Shown: positions 1 through 10,083 of the stretch, piece by piece
How the letters are laid out: every line of letters starts with the position of its first letter
Position numbering within the stretch: the first letter of the stretch is position 1
Assembly (NCBI RefSeq): GCF_024753145.1
Contig: NZ_JANUGU010000014.1
Coordinates: 1-47,213 of the forward strand
Reading direction: 5' to 3'
DNA: 47,213 nt
Source of the DNA: Massilia terrae
GTDB taxonomy: Bacteria; Pseudomonadota; Gammaproteobacteria; Burkholderiales; Burkholderiaceae_D
Program-made: the position numbers and the translations under genes
Notes under the pieces: generated by a model
Database searches by the model: none
What the model was told of the DNA's origin: nothing
What the model saw: only the letters and a program-made list of their open reading frames with translations

Positions 1-20
1 GGGCCGCGGCCCGGTTTTTT
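1..20 (+). terminator. Partial intrinsic terminator at window edge
   Basis: A GC-rich palindrome (GGGC-CGCG-GCCC) followed by GG and six T residues opens the window. The T-run is on the plus strand, so it would terminate a plus-strand gene lying before the window. The left arm is probably cut off by the window edge. Confidence 0.5.
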
Positions 21-34
21 CATGCGCTTCGTAT

Positions 35-475
35 TTACTGCACCGAGACCAGCTCGATGTCGAACACGAGGCCGGAGCCGCCCGGGATGCCGCTGGTGCC
101 GGACGCGCCATAGCCCAGGCTGGACGGGATCAGCACGGTGCGCTTGCCGCCGACCTTCATGCCGGTCACGCCCTGGTCGAAGCCGGGGATCACCGAACCG
201 CTGCCCAGCGTGAAGGTGAACTGGCCGCTGTCGAACTGGTTGCCCTTGTTGCCGGTCGCGGTGGTGCTGTACAGCCAGCCGGTGTACTTGACCGTCGCGC
301 TCTTGCCGGCGATCGCGGTGGTGCCGGTGCCGACCACGGTGTCGGTGTAGGTCAGGGTAGCCGGGCTGGCGACCGAGCTCGAGCCGCTGTTGGACGAGGA
401 GCTGCCGCCGCCGCCGCAGGCGGTCAGGCTCAGCATGGCGACGAAAGCGGCGATCAGGGGTAACTTCAGTTTCAT
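35..475 (-). CDS. FKBP-type peptidyl-prolyl isomerase lipoprotein
   Basis: A 146-residue FKBP-fold prolyl cis-trans isomerase, predicted to act as a lipoprotein in the periplasm. Residues 1-20 form a lipoprotein signal peptide ending in lipobox LTAC. The Cys is followed by a GGGGSSSS tether, and Gly at +2 favours outer-membrane sorting. From about residue 40 the FKBP domain shows VKYTGWLY, FDSG, VIPGFDQGVTGMKVGGKR and LGYGASG, the usual active-site and core motifs, and it ends in FDIELVSV. The length is that of a single-domain FKBP with no chaperone insertion. It lies 100 bp downstream of kup on the same strand and may be cotranscribed. The family assignment is firm; the client proteins are unknown. 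Confidence 0.93.
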   Translation of the reverse strand: MKLKLPLIAAFVAMLSLTACGGGGSSSSNSGSSSVASPATLTYTDTVVGTGTTAIAGKSATVKYTGWLYSTTATGNKGNQFDSGQFTFTLGSGSVIPGFDQGVTGMKVGGKRTVLIPSSLGYGASGTSGIPGGSGLVFDIELVSVQ

Positions 476-575
476 GAAACGGTCCTTGCGGGTAAAGGTG
501 GCGGAATCAGGTGGAAGTCACGCACCTTACCGTAAGGAAACCGCAGGAGGTGTAGGCACTTTGTAAGTATTTGTA

Positions 576-2450
576 TCAAATCTCGACTTGCGTCCCGAGC
601 TCGATAACGCGGTTCGGCGGGATCTGGTAGTAGTCGGCGGCCGCGCGCGCATTGCGCGACATCGCGATGTACAGGTGCTCGCGCCAGCGCGCCATGCCGC
701 GTCCCGGGACCGAGATCACGGTCTGGCGCGCGATGAAGAAGGAGGTCTCCATCATGTTGAAATCGAGTCTGTGCACCTCGGCCAGGTCGAGGATGGCCGG
801 GATGTTCGGCTCGTCCTTGAAGCCGTAGCAGACGTTCAGCTGGAAGCAGTTGTGGCCGAGCGCGATGACGGTGGCACGCTCCTCCTTGGGCACGTAGGGC
901 TCTTCGCGGATGTGCACGGTCAGGAACACGACGCGCTCGTGCAGCACCTTGTTGTGCGAGAGGTTGTGCAGCAGCGCGTGCGGCACGCCGTCGCTCTCGC
1001 TGCGCAGGAACACGGCGGTGCCGGGCACCCGCACCGGCGGCGCCACGAACAGCGACTGCAGGAAGTCGTCCAGCGGGATCGCGTGGGTCTGGAGATTCTC
1101 GAACACCAGCTCGCGGCCACGCTTCCAGGTCAGCATCACGGTGAACATGACGCTGCCGAGGATGAGCGGGAACCAGCCGCCATGGAACAGCTTGAGCGTG
1201 CTGGCCGAGAACAGGGCCACGTCCATCAGGATGAAGAAGGTGGTCGAGCCGAGCGCCAGCAGCAGCGGCAGCTGCCAGCGGTAGTGCACCACGTAGAAGG
1301 TCAGGATGGTGGTGGCGAGCATGGTCGCGGTCACCGCGATGCCGTAGGCCCCGGCCAGCTTCTCGGACGAGCCGAAACCGACCACCGCCAGCAGCACCAC
1401 CACCAGCTGCAGCCAGTTCACGGCCGGCATGTAGATCTGGCCGATCTCGCGTTCGGAGGTGTGCATGACGCGCATGCGCGGCAGCAGGCCGAGCGCGATC
1501 GCCTGCTTGGTCATCGAGTAGGTACCGGAGATGGTGGCCTGCGACGCGATCACGGACGCGATGGTCGCCAGCACCACCAGCGGCAGCACGCTCCAGGCGC
1601 CGAGCTGGCGGAAGAAGGGGTTCTCGATGGTCGACGGATCGGACATCAGCAGCGCGCCCTGGCCCATGTAGTTGATCGCCAGTGAAGGAAACACGATCAG
1701 GAACCAGGCCACGCGGATCGGCTTCTTGCCGAAGTGGCCCATGTCGGCGTACAGCGCTTCGGCGCCGGTCAGCGACAGCACCACCGCGCCCAGCGCCACG
1801 AAGGCGATGAAGCGGTTGCGCAGCATGAAGTCGAAGGCGTGCAGCGGATTGAGCGCGGACAGGATCACCGGCGCCTTGACGATGTTGATCAGGCCCATGA
1901 TGGCGAGCGCAATGAACCACAGGACCATGATCGGGCCGAACCAGCGGCCGATGCCGGCCGTGCCGTGCCGCTGCACCGAATACAAGGAAACCAGCACCAC
2001 GATCGTCAAGGGCACCACGTAGGGAGTCAGCGTAGGCGTGGCGACCTCCAGGCCTTCGACCGCGCCCAGCACGGAGATGGCCGGGGTGATCACGCTGTCG
2101 CCATAGAACATGGTCGCGCCCAGCACGCCAAGCACCATCAGCGGGAATTGCCAGCTGGTCTTGCGCACCGAGGACAGGGCCAGCGCCATCAGCGCCATGA
2201 TGCCGCCCTCGCCGCGGTTGTCCGCGCGCAGGATCAGGGTCACGTATTTGAGCGAGACCACCAGGGTCAGGCCCCAGAAGATCAGGGAGATGATGCCAAG
2301 CAGGTTGGCCTCGTTGAGGACCAGGCCGTGGACCGGGTCGAAGATGGTTTTCAGCGTGTACAGCGGGCTGGTACCGATGTCACCATAAACGATGCCGATC
2401 GCCGCGAGTGTCAGGGCACTGATGCCGCTTTTGTTGTGTTCGGATGCCAA
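576..2450 (-). CDS. kup: Kup-family low-affinity potassium uptake transporter
   Basis: A 624-residue KUP/HAK/KT potassium:proton symporter of the inner membrane. The N-terminus carries the family signature GDIGTSPLYTLKTIF (about residues 23-37). The first two thirds contain about twelve hydrophobic helices, with NRGEGGIMALMAL after helix 2 and GDSVITPAISVLGAVEG following. The last third is a soluble domain, as in E. coli Kup (622 aa). The first codon is TTG (reverse of CAA at 2448-2450), preceded by GGTGA. I see no in-frame ATG that would keep the conserved N-terminus, so a rare TTG start is called. The region upstream (2451-2541) separates it from the tail of the heme lipoprotein gene, so kup should have its own promoter there. 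Confidence 0.95.
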   Translation of the reverse strand: MASEHNKSGISALTLAAIGIVYGDIGTSPLYTLKTIFDPVHGLVLNEANLLGIISLIFWGLTLVVSLKYVTLILRADNRGEGGIMALMALALSSVRKTSWQFPLMVLGVLGATMFYGDSVITPAISVLGAVEGLEVATPTLTPYVVPLTIVVLVSLYSVQRHGTAGIGRWFGPIMVLWFIALAIMGLINIVKAPVILSALNPLHAFDFMLRNRFIAFVALGAVVLSLTGAEALYADMGHFGKKPIRVAWFLIVFPSLAINYMGQGALLMSDPSTIENPFFRQLGAWSVLPLVVLATIASVIASQATISGTYSMTKQAIALGLLPRMRVMHTSEREIGQIYMPAVNWLQLVVVLLAVVGFGSSEKLAGAYGIAVTATMLATTILTFYVVHYRWQLPLLLALGSTTFFILMDVALFSASTLKLFHGGWFPLILGSVMFTVMLTWKRGRELVFENLQTHAIPLDDFLQSLFVAPPVRVPGTAVFLRSESDGVPHALLHNLSHNKVLHERVVFLTVHIREEPYVPKEERATVIALGHNCFQLNVCYGFKDEPNIPAILDLAEVHRLDFNMMETSFFIARQTVISVPGRGMARWREHLYIAMSRNARAAADYYQIPPNRVIELGTQVEI

Positions 2451-2541
2451 ATTTTCACCACGTTTTTATTTTGGTGCGGTGCACAATATGCCTGTCTCGG
2501 GCGAAATGCAAGCGTTGTAGCAATCGTGCAACTGTACTCCT

Positions 2542-4932
2542 CTACGGCTGCGTTTTCCACCAAGCCAGGAGCGCGCGCAGGGCCTCGGGCTGGGTCACGG
2601 GAGGCAGCCGTTCGGCCTGGTCGCGCGTATTGACGCCATGGCAGGAGGCGCACACGCGCATCTCGCCGGCCTGGAAGGTGATCCAGTTACGCTCGCGCAC
2701 CACCGCTTCGCCCGCGCGGTCGGTGGATTGCCAGCTCAGCGCGCGGCGGGCCGGGACGAAGGCGGCGGTCGAGCCGTCCGGCGCGATCCGCACGCTGCCG
2801 GCCGGGCCGCCTGGATTGTCAGGGTTGCGGCCATCGTGAAGCGGCTGGGCGATGACGCGGCGGCCTTCACGCCCAGGATAGGCGCGCAGCTGCTCGCCCT
2901 CGAACAGCTGGAAATGCGCGATCTCGTAGACCTTGGCGTCGGGCGCACGCTTCGAGCGCGTCTGGACGCCGTCCGGCACGCGCAGGTTGAACGGTTGCTG
3001 CAAGTCTGCCCGATCGCGGCTGGTCTGGTCGCGCGTTACGATCAGGGCGAGGTCATGGCGCACCAGCCAGGCGCGCAGCTCTTCTTCGTTTACCTGCTCT
3101 TGCGCCAGCACCGCGCGTTCCGGTGCTTCGAGGCCGGCCTGTGCGCGCTGCGGCCGCGCGCGCGGGCGCAGCTCGGCCGCCTCCAGCTCCCACAGCTCGC
3201 CGGACCAGCGCTGGCGGCCTGCGCCGGTCCACCACGACACCGTCTTGCGGATGCCGCCGGTGAGCGGCGCGCCGGCGCGCCACAGGCCGGTCCGGGCATC
3301 GCGTTCGAGCCGCACCAGACGCAGGCCGGACAGCGTGCCGCCCTCCAGCGGCGCGCGCGCTTCGCGGGTGAAGCTGGCGATGAGCGCGCCGTCGGCCAGC
3401 GCCAGCGGATTGCGGAAGCGCCCTCCCGGCAGCGCGTCGCCGGGGTCGCCGGGCGTGAGCGGATCGACCGTCATCTGTTCGCCGTTCAGGCCCGGCCCGC
3501 CGCGCAGCAGCACCAGCTGGCCGGTGCCGAAGCAGCCGCGGTCGCGCGCGGCCACGCCGACGTAGCTGCCGGGGCGGCGCGGGTCCTCGCGCAGCTGCAA
3601 CAGGCCACCCTCGCGGCGGATGCTGGTGCGGTTGGCGTGCAGGGTGTCGACGGTCTGGCCGGACAGCGCGGGATCGTCGCGGAAGCTCGGCGTCATGTAG
3701 CCGAAGGCCAGTTCGTGCTGGCCGACGTGGTTGAGGGTCTCCTCGCCGCTGCCGTCCTGGTTCATCGTCCACGCGGTGAAGAAGTTGGTGGTAAAGCCGT
3801 TCACCCTGCCGTACTTGCCCTGGCCCGGTGCGCGCGGTTCCGGGAACACCTCGGTGCGCGCCGGCAGCGGCGCCGCGCCGAGGGCTTCGCCCGCGTAGTT
3901 GAAGGAGCCGAAGGGCAGCGCGACGCCGTTGGCGCGGGCGTCGCGGTCGCGCTGGGCCAGCTGATCCTGCTGCAGGTGGTCCCAGCGGATGAAGACCACG
4001 CGCCCGTAGCTGTCGATGAAGGGGCTGAAGGCGCCGCTGGGCGCGTGGTCGAGGATGCGCAGCGCATGGCTCTTGCGGTCCAGGCTCCAGATGCCGGTGG
4101 TGGTGGGCATGGCTTCGTATTCGTCCAGCTGCGGGTAGAGATGCGGCTGGCCGCCGCGCGGGCGGTCCGAGGTGAACAGGATGCGGCCGTCGCTGGCGTA
4201 CAGCGGCGAGACGTTGTTGGCTTCCGCAGGCTGCCCCGGCACGCGCACGATGCGGGCGCGCTCGCTTTTGGACAGGCCGGTCACCTCGTACAGCTGCCAG
4301 AACACCCGCGGCTGCTGGCCCGGCCCGGCGGGCGCGCCGACCAGCATCGAGAAGATGGCGCGCCTGCCATCCCAGTCGCTGGCCGGTTCGCGCACCGCGA
4401 TCGCACGAGCGCCCTGCAGGCCGTCGTAACCGAAGCCGGCTTCGCGCGTCAGGTTGCGCAGGCTGCCGTCCGGATAGCGCAGCATCAGGTCACCGCCACG
4501 CGGCACCTGGACGACGCCGGTCAGGTGATTGGCGAAGGCGGACAGTCGCGCGGCGCTGTCGGTCGCCAATGGCACCTGGGTCGCGAACAGGATAGGGAAG
4601 CTGGCCGGCGCCGGCGCCGCCGCGTTCACGTTGAGCGTCAGCGCGGCTTGGGCGGCGTGGCCGGCGGCGTCGCGCGCGGTGAGCGTGTAGGCGGTGGTGA
4701 TGTCTGGAGCGACGGCGATGCTGCCGCTGGCCGCGACCGTGCCGACACCGGGCGTTATCGTCACCGTGCTGGCGCCGCGCACCTCCCAGCGCAGGCGCGC
4801 CGGCTGGCCGGCGTCGACCGCCGGCGCATCGGCCGAAAAGCCGGCGATGGCGGGCGCCGCGGGGTCGCGGGCGCGGTCGCTGCATGCGGCCAGCATGGCC
4901 AGCGCGGCAAGGCATGGAACGGCAGGCTTCAT
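2542..4932 (-). CDS. HZS-alpha-like lipoprotein with one c-type heme site
   Basis: A 796-residue predicted lipoprotein. The start is the ATG at 4932, giving signal MKPAVPCLAALAMLAACSD with lipobox LAAC. Residues about 25-105 look like an Ig-like domain (TVTITPGVGTV... TAYTLTARDAAGHAA). The long middle part resembles a seven-bladed propeller, with repeats such as PLYASDGRILFTSDRP and SPFIDSYGRVVFIRWDHL. This is reminiscent of the hydrazine synthase alpha middle-domain family, which also occurs in non-anammox bacteria. Near the C-terminus a single CASCH motif would bind one covalent heme c in the periplasm, and the protein ends about 35 residues later. The substrate is unknown; hydrazine synthesis is not implied. 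It is divergent from a second lipoprotein gene across 82 bp, which suggests a shared control region. The family call is from memory of motif style, so moderate. Confidence 0.75.
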   Translation of the reverse strand: MKPAVPCLAALAMLAACSDRARDPAAPAIAGFSADAPAVDAGQPARLRWEVRGASTVTITPGVGTVAASGSIAVAPDITTAYTLTARDAAGHAAQAALTLNVNAAAPAPASFPILFATQVPLATDSAARLSAFANHLTGVVQVPRGGDLMLRYPDGSLRNLTREAGFGYDGLQGARAIAVREPASDWDGRRAIFSMLVGAPAGPGQQPRVFWQLYEVTGLSKSERARIVRVPGQPAEANNVSPLYASDGRILFTSDRPRGGQPHLYPQLDEYEAMPTTTGIWSLDRKSHALRILDHAPSGAFSPFIDSYGRVVFIRWDHLQQDQLAQRDRDARANGVALPFGSFNYAGEALGAAPLPARTEVFPEPRAPGQGKYGRVNGFTTNFFTAWTMNQDGSGEETLNHVGQHELAFGYMTPSFRDDPALSGQTVDTLHANRTSIRREGGLLQLREDPRRPGSYVGVAARDRGCFGTGQLVLLRGGPGLNGEQMTVDPLTPGDPGDALPGGRFRNPLALADGALIASFTREARAPLEGGTLSGLRLVRLERDARTGLWRAGAPLTGGIRKTVSWWTGAGRQRWSGELWELEAAELRPRARPQRAQAGLEAPERAVLAQEQVNEEELRAWLVRHDLALIVTRDQTSRDRADLQQPFNLRVPDGVQTRSKRAPDAKVYEIAHFQLFEGEQLRAYPGREGRRVIAQPLHDGRNPDNPGGPAGSVRIAPDGSTAAFVPARRALSWQSTDRAGEAVVRERNWITFQAGEMRVCASCHGVNTRDQAERLPPVTQPEALRALLAWWKTQP

Positions 4933-5014
4933 GGGCGCACGGTTGTACAAATTCTTGCAAGTTTAGCTCAGCAATGGTTCATACTTGCCAACAATAAGAA
5001 CAGCGGGAGACGTC

Positions 5015-6601
5015 ATGCATCTGGTCGCGAAACGAGGACAAGGCAAACTGGCGCTGCTGGCCGCCGTGGCGGCAGGCGCGGTGCTGGTGGCATGCGGTGG
5101 GGGCGGAGGCGGCGGCTCGGCCTCGGTGCAGCCACCGGCGCCGCCGCCGCCCGTCGCCGTGAACGGGCCAGCCTGGCTGGGCTTCGGCGGCAGCTCGCAG
5201 CACGCCGCGACCTCGCAGATCGCCACCCAGGACCTGATCCGCATCCGCTGGCGCACGCCGGTCGACCTGGCGCCGCAATACAGCCCGCAGGGCTACCTGC
5301 TGGTGCACTACGGCTCGCCGGCGATCACGTCGAAGAACACGGTGCTTGTGCCGGTCAAGCGCAACGCGACGGGCGGCTACACGATCGAAGCCCACGCCGG
5401 CGCCGACGGCAGCCTGCTGTGGTCGATGGCGAGCGACTGGATCATGCCGCCGCACCGCTGGTCGCCCAGCTTCAATGTGACGCTGACCGCAACAAACCGT
5501 GTGTATGCGGCCGGCAGCGGCGGCCGCGTGCTATACCGCGACGACGCCGATTCGGCCAGCTCCACCAACAAAAGCATCGCGTTCTACGGCGACACCTCGT
5601 ACAGCGCCAACAAGGCCACCTACGACGCGACGGTGTTCGTCAATACGCCGATCACCGCGGACAGCGCCGGCAATATCTACTTCGGCTTCACCGCGCTGGC
5701 CGGCGCGCCCGGCGGCCTGAAAGGCGGGATCGCGCGCATTTCGGCCGACGGCACCGCCAGTTTTGCCGCCGCCACCACGCTGACCCAGGACAGCAACATC
5801 AACAAGGCCGCGATGAACAGCGCGCCGGCCCTGTCCACCGACGAGAAGACGGTGTACGTCGCGGTCAACGGCGACAACGGCACCAAGGGCTACCTGCTGG
5901 CGCTGGACGCGGCGACCCTGGTGCTCAAGGCCAAGGTGCTGCTGCTCGATCCGCAGACCCAGGTGCCGGCTTCCGTCTCGGACGACGGCACCGCCTCGCC
6001 CACCATCGGGACGGATGGCGACGTGTTCTTCGGCGTGCTGGAATCGACCTACGCCCAGCACAATGCGCGCGGCTGGTTGCTGCACTTCGACGCCACGCTG
6101 GCGCAATCGAAGACGCCGGGTTCGTTCGGCTGGGACGACACGGCCTCGATCGTGCCGGCGTCGATGGTGCCGGGGTATGCGGGTTCGTCGAAGTACCTGA
6201 TCATGACCAAGTACAACAACTACGGCCGCGCCGGCAGCGGCGATTCGCGTAACAAGGTAGCGGTGCTGGATCCGAACGGAACGCAGGCCGATACCATCAC
6301 GCCTGCCGTGACGGTGATGAAGGAAGTGCAGACGGTGCTGGGCCTGACGCCGGATCCGAGTTTCCCGGGCGGCGTGGTCGAGTGGTGCATCAACACGGCG
6401 GCGGTCGATCCGTTCACCAAGTCGATCCTGGTGAACAGCGAGGACGGCTTCCTGTATCGGTGGGATATGGCGACGAACAAGCTGACCCAGAGCGTACAGC
6501 TGACCAGCGGGCTGGGGGAGTCGTACACGCCGACCGCGGTGGGGGCGGATGGGACGGTGTATGCGATCAATAATGCGGTGCTGTTCGCGGTGGGTAAATA
6601 G
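5015..6601 (+). CDS. Poly-Gly-tethered propeller-like lipoprotein
   Basis: A 528-residue exported lipoprotein. I chose the ATG at 5015 over an upstream ATG because GGGAGA lies 4 bases before it and it gives a clean signal peptide ending in LVAC. Seven glycines, serines and then a PPAPPPP segment follow the Cys as a flexible tether. The rest has repeated beta-propeller-like strands: GSLLWSMASDWI, ADSAGNIYFGFTAL, STDEKTVYVAVNGDNGTKGYLLALDAATL, GTDGDVFFGVLES and GADGTVYAINNAVLFAV. These resemble PQQ/quinoprotein-type blades, but no dehydrogenase active site is evident. It is divergently arranged with the heme lipoprotein, so the two may work together in the cell envelope. Function unknown. Confidence 0.82.
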   Translation: MHLVAKRGQGKLALLAAVAAGAVLVACGGGGGGGSASVQPPAPPPPVAVNGPAWLGFGGSSQHAATSQIATQDLIRIRWRTPVDLAPQYSPQGYLLVHYGSPAITSKNTVLVPVKRNATGGYTIEAHAGADGSLLWSMASDWIMPPHRWSPSFNVTLTATNRVYAAGSGGRVLYRDDADSASSTNKSIAFYGDTSYSANKATYDATVFVNTPITADSAGNIYFGFTALAGAPGGLKGGIARISADGTASFAAATTLTQDSNINKAAMNSAPALSTDEKTVYVAVNGDNGTKGYLLALDAATLVLKAKVLLLDPQTQVPASVSDDGTASPTIGTDGDVFFGVLESTYAQHNARGWLLHFDATLAQSKTPGSFGWDDTASIVPASMVPGYAGSSKYLIMTKYNNYGRAGSGDSRNKVAVLDPNGTQADTITPAVTVMKEVQTVLGLTPDPSFPGGVVEWCINTAAVDPFTKSILVNSEDGFLYRWDMATNKLTQSVQLTSGLGESYTPTAVGADGTVYAINNAVLFAVGK

Positions 6602-6678
6602 CAGGTACCGTCGCCCCCGGGCAGCGCGGTCCGATTTCAGGGATAATGTTGGGCTAGCAACCCCACACCTCCGTCCCC

Positions 6679-7563
6679 ATGCATACCGGTATCCTCTCCG
6701 CGGCCCTGGCATTCCTGTGCTGGGGCCTGTTCCCCCTGTATTTCCACGCGATCGCCGACGTGCCGCCGATGCAGATCCTGGCGCACCGCATGGTGTGGTC
6801 GATGCTGTTCCTGGCGATCGTGCTGACCGTGCGCCGCCAGTGGGGATGGCTGAGCCTGGCGCGCAAGCCAAAGATCCTGCTGAGCTTCATCGCCTCCGCC
6901 TTCTTCCTGAGCGCCAACTGGGGCCTGTACATCTGGGCCGTGACCACTGGCCATGTGATCGAGTCCTCGCTCGGCTACTTCATCAACCCGCTGGTCAACA
7001 TCATGTTCGGCTACCTGCTGCTGAAGGAACGCCTGCGTCCCGGACAGTGGGGCGCGATCGCGCTGGCGGCGGCCGGCGTGGCCTGGCTGACCTGGCAGTC
7101 CGGCAACCTGCCGTGGATCGCCCTGCTGCTGGCTACCACCTTCGGCATCTACGGCCTGCTGCGCAAGACCGCGGCGCTGGGCGCGCTGGAAGGGCTGTCC
7201 TTCGAAACCATGGTGCTGTTCCCGCTCGCGCTGGTCTACGTGGCATGGTTGACGGTGCACGGCCAGAACGCCTTCCTCAACACGCCCTCGGACACCACCC
7301 GCCTGCTGCTGGTCGCGGCCGGGCCGATCACGGCGATCCCGCTGCTGCTGTTCGCGTCCGGCGCGCGCCAGATACCGCTGTCGGTGCTGGGCCTGTTGCA
7401 ATACCTGTCGCCGACGCTGCAGTTCCTGCTCGGCGTGTGGCTGTTCCACGAGCACTTTGACAGCGGCAAGCTGATCGGCTTCGTGCTGATCTGGACCGCG
7501 CTCGCGCTGTTCGCCGGCGAGGGCTTGCTGCGCCAAAGAATGATCAGAAAAACCGCTGGGTAA
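6679..7563 (+). CDS. rarD: RarD-type EamA permease
   Basis: A 294-residue inner-membrane protein of the drug/metabolite transporter superfamily. About ten hydrophobic segments form two EamA halves. Typical RarD features are visible: an N-terminus with CWGLFPLYFHAI, PMQILAHRMVWS, SANWGLYIWAV, ESSLGYFINPLVN, and GLLQYLSPTLQFLLGVWLF in the last third. The family is named for chloramphenicol sensitivity in Pseudomonas, but its physiological substrate is not settled. The length matches the family. It lies 77 bp after the lipoprotein gene and 48 bp before ettA on the same strand, so limited cotranscription with ettA is possible. Confidence 0.9.
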   Translation: MHTGILSAALAFLCWGLFPLYFHAIADVPPMQILAHRMVWSMLFLAIVLTVRRQWGWLSLARKPKILLSFIASAFFLSANWGLYIWAVTTGHVIESSLGYFINPLVNIMFGYLLLKERLRPGQWGAIALAAAGVAWLTWQSGNLPWIALLLATTFGIYGLLRKTAALGALEGLSFETMVLFPLALVYVAWLTVHGQNAFLNTPSDTTRLLLVAAGPITAIPLLLFASGARQIPLSVLGLLQYLSPTLQFLLGVWLFHEHFDSGKLIGFVLIWTALALFAGEGLLRQRMIRKTAG

Positions 7564-7611
7564 GCGCTTTCTGTCGTATCCTGTCGTCCTTATTTCTTAC
7601 TGTGACAAAGC

Positions 7612-9279
<1,668 letters not shown>

Positions 9280-9286
9280 ATCGCCA

Positions 9287-9322
9287 CCACCGTCGTCCCG
9301 GCGCAGGCCGGGACGACGGTGG
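9287..9322. repeat. Perfect REP-like palindrome beside the RAYT gene
   Basis: A perfect 15-bp inverted repeat: CCACCGTCGTCCCGG (9287-9301), loop CGCAGG, then its exact reverse complement (9308-9322). It starts 8 bp after the ettA stop and about 170 bp before the RAYT gene. It shares the CGTCGT-CCCG core with the palindromes at 12097, 18571, 24892 and 44892. Confidence 0.88.
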
Positions 9323-9344
9323 ATACTGAAGAGTTTCAAAGACA

Positions 9345-9366
9345 GCCCGTAAACACGGGCTTTTTT
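9345..9366 (+). terminator. Intrinsic terminator after ettA
   Basis: Stem GCCCGT / ACGGGC with loop AAAC, directly followed by six T residues on the plus strand, downstream of ettA and the REP palindrome. Confidence 0.85.
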
Positions 9367-9419
9367 GTGCGCGGAAATGGATCGGGCCCACGCACCGACC
9401 CTGTGTAAAATCAGTTCCG

Positions 9420-9440
9420 ACGAGGCCGTTAAGGCCTCGC
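9420..9440. repeat. Hairpin CGAGGCC-GTTAA-GGCCTCG before the RAYT gene
   Basis: A seven-base inverted repeat with a five-base loop and no T-run, about 50 bp upstream of the RAYT start. It may be a REP-type hairpin recognised by the adjacent RAYT or a leader structure. It does not share the CGTCGTTCCCG core of the dispersed family. Confidence 0.5.
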
Positions 9441-9488
9441 TTTCGCGCCAGCCATTACACCCCCGTGGTGGCGGTGCGACACGAGCCG

Positions 9489-10010
9489 ATGACAGATTAC
9501 CGCGACAACCGCGTCCCGGGCGGGACGTACTTCTTCACGGTACGGCTGCTGGACCGCAACAGCACTTTGCTGACCGATCAGATCGCCGCGTTTAGCGAAG
9601 CGATCCGACAAGCGCGTATCCGCAAGCCGTTTCATGCCGACGCCTGGGTGGTATTGCCGGATCACGCACACACGATCTGGACCCTGCCGCCCGGCGACCA
9701 CGACTGCGCGGCGCGCTGGCGTGCCGTCAAGATCGCCTTCTCCAAATCGCTGCGCAAGGCGATGGTGACGGACGCGCCCGACGGTGCGGTCTGGGAACCG
9801 CACTACCTCGAGCACCGCATCGGCGACGATGCCGAATACACCGCGCTGGCCGACTACGTGCATGCGAACCCGGTGCGCCACGGACTGTGCGCCAACGCGG
9901 CCGACTGGCCGTGGTCCTCGCTGCATCGCTTCATCTCGGCCGGCTGGGGCGAAGCGGATCCGTCGCCGGTGCGGCCGCCGCTACCGCTGCTGCTGGAAAA
10001 CGCACGCTAA
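9489..10010 (+). CDS. REP-associated tyrosine transposase (RAYT, Y1_Tnp)
   Basis: A 173-residue HUH-superfamily single-strand transposase, domesticated as RAYT in many bacteria, where it is linked to REP palindromes. The start is the ATG at 9489, giving the typical opening MTDYRDNRVPGGTYFFTVRL; a GTG at 9465 is also possible. The His-hydrophobic-His metal motif is in VLPDHAHTIWTLPPGD. The distal helix carrying the catalytic Tyr fits YTALADYVHANPVRHGL, preceded by WEPHYLEHRIGDD. The protein ends shortly after WPWSSLHRFI, a hallmark of this family. There are no flanking IS ends. An independent gene with its own terminator, next to the best REP palindrome in the window, fits the RAYT/REP arrangement. 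Confidence 0.93.
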   Translation: MTDYRDNRVPGGTYFFTVRLLDRNSTLLTDQIAAFSEAIRQARIRKPFHADAWVVLPDHAHTIWTLPPGDHDCAARWRAVKIAFSKSLRKAMVTDAPDGAVWEPHYLEHRIGDDAEYTALADYVHANPVRHGLCANAADWPWSSLHRFISAGWGEADPSPVRPPLPLLLENAR

Positions 10011-10012
10011 AG

Positions 10013-10036
10013 AAAAAGGGCCCGCAGGCCCTTTTC
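10013..10036. terminator. Bidirectional terminator between RAYT and omp genes
   Basis: Stem AAAAGGGCC / GGCCCTTTT with loop CGCA. It has an A-run on the left and a T-run on the right, so it can terminate the RAYT gene (plus) and the convergent barrel gene (minus). Confidence 0.82.
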
Positions 10037-10083
10037 CGTTTTTACCCAGGATGGCCGCGTGTCGCCACGCGGCTTGCTACGAG

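Noticed and set aside
2638..6252. Plus-strand open frame of about 1200 codons opposite the heme lipoprotein gene
   Set aside because: Arg/Ala-rich shadow product without domains. It runs through two convincing genes in other frames and crosses their shared promoter region.
9287..9322. Intrinsic terminator interpretation of the palindrome after ettA
   Set aside because: There is no T-run after the stem, and a genuine terminator with six T residues follows at 9345-9366. The repeat matches the dispersed REP family.
9489..10010. Active insertion sequence of the IS200/IS605 type
   Set aside because: The product is the RAYT branch, is a single chromosomal gene with its own terminator, and lacks IS200-type ends or a TnpB partner.
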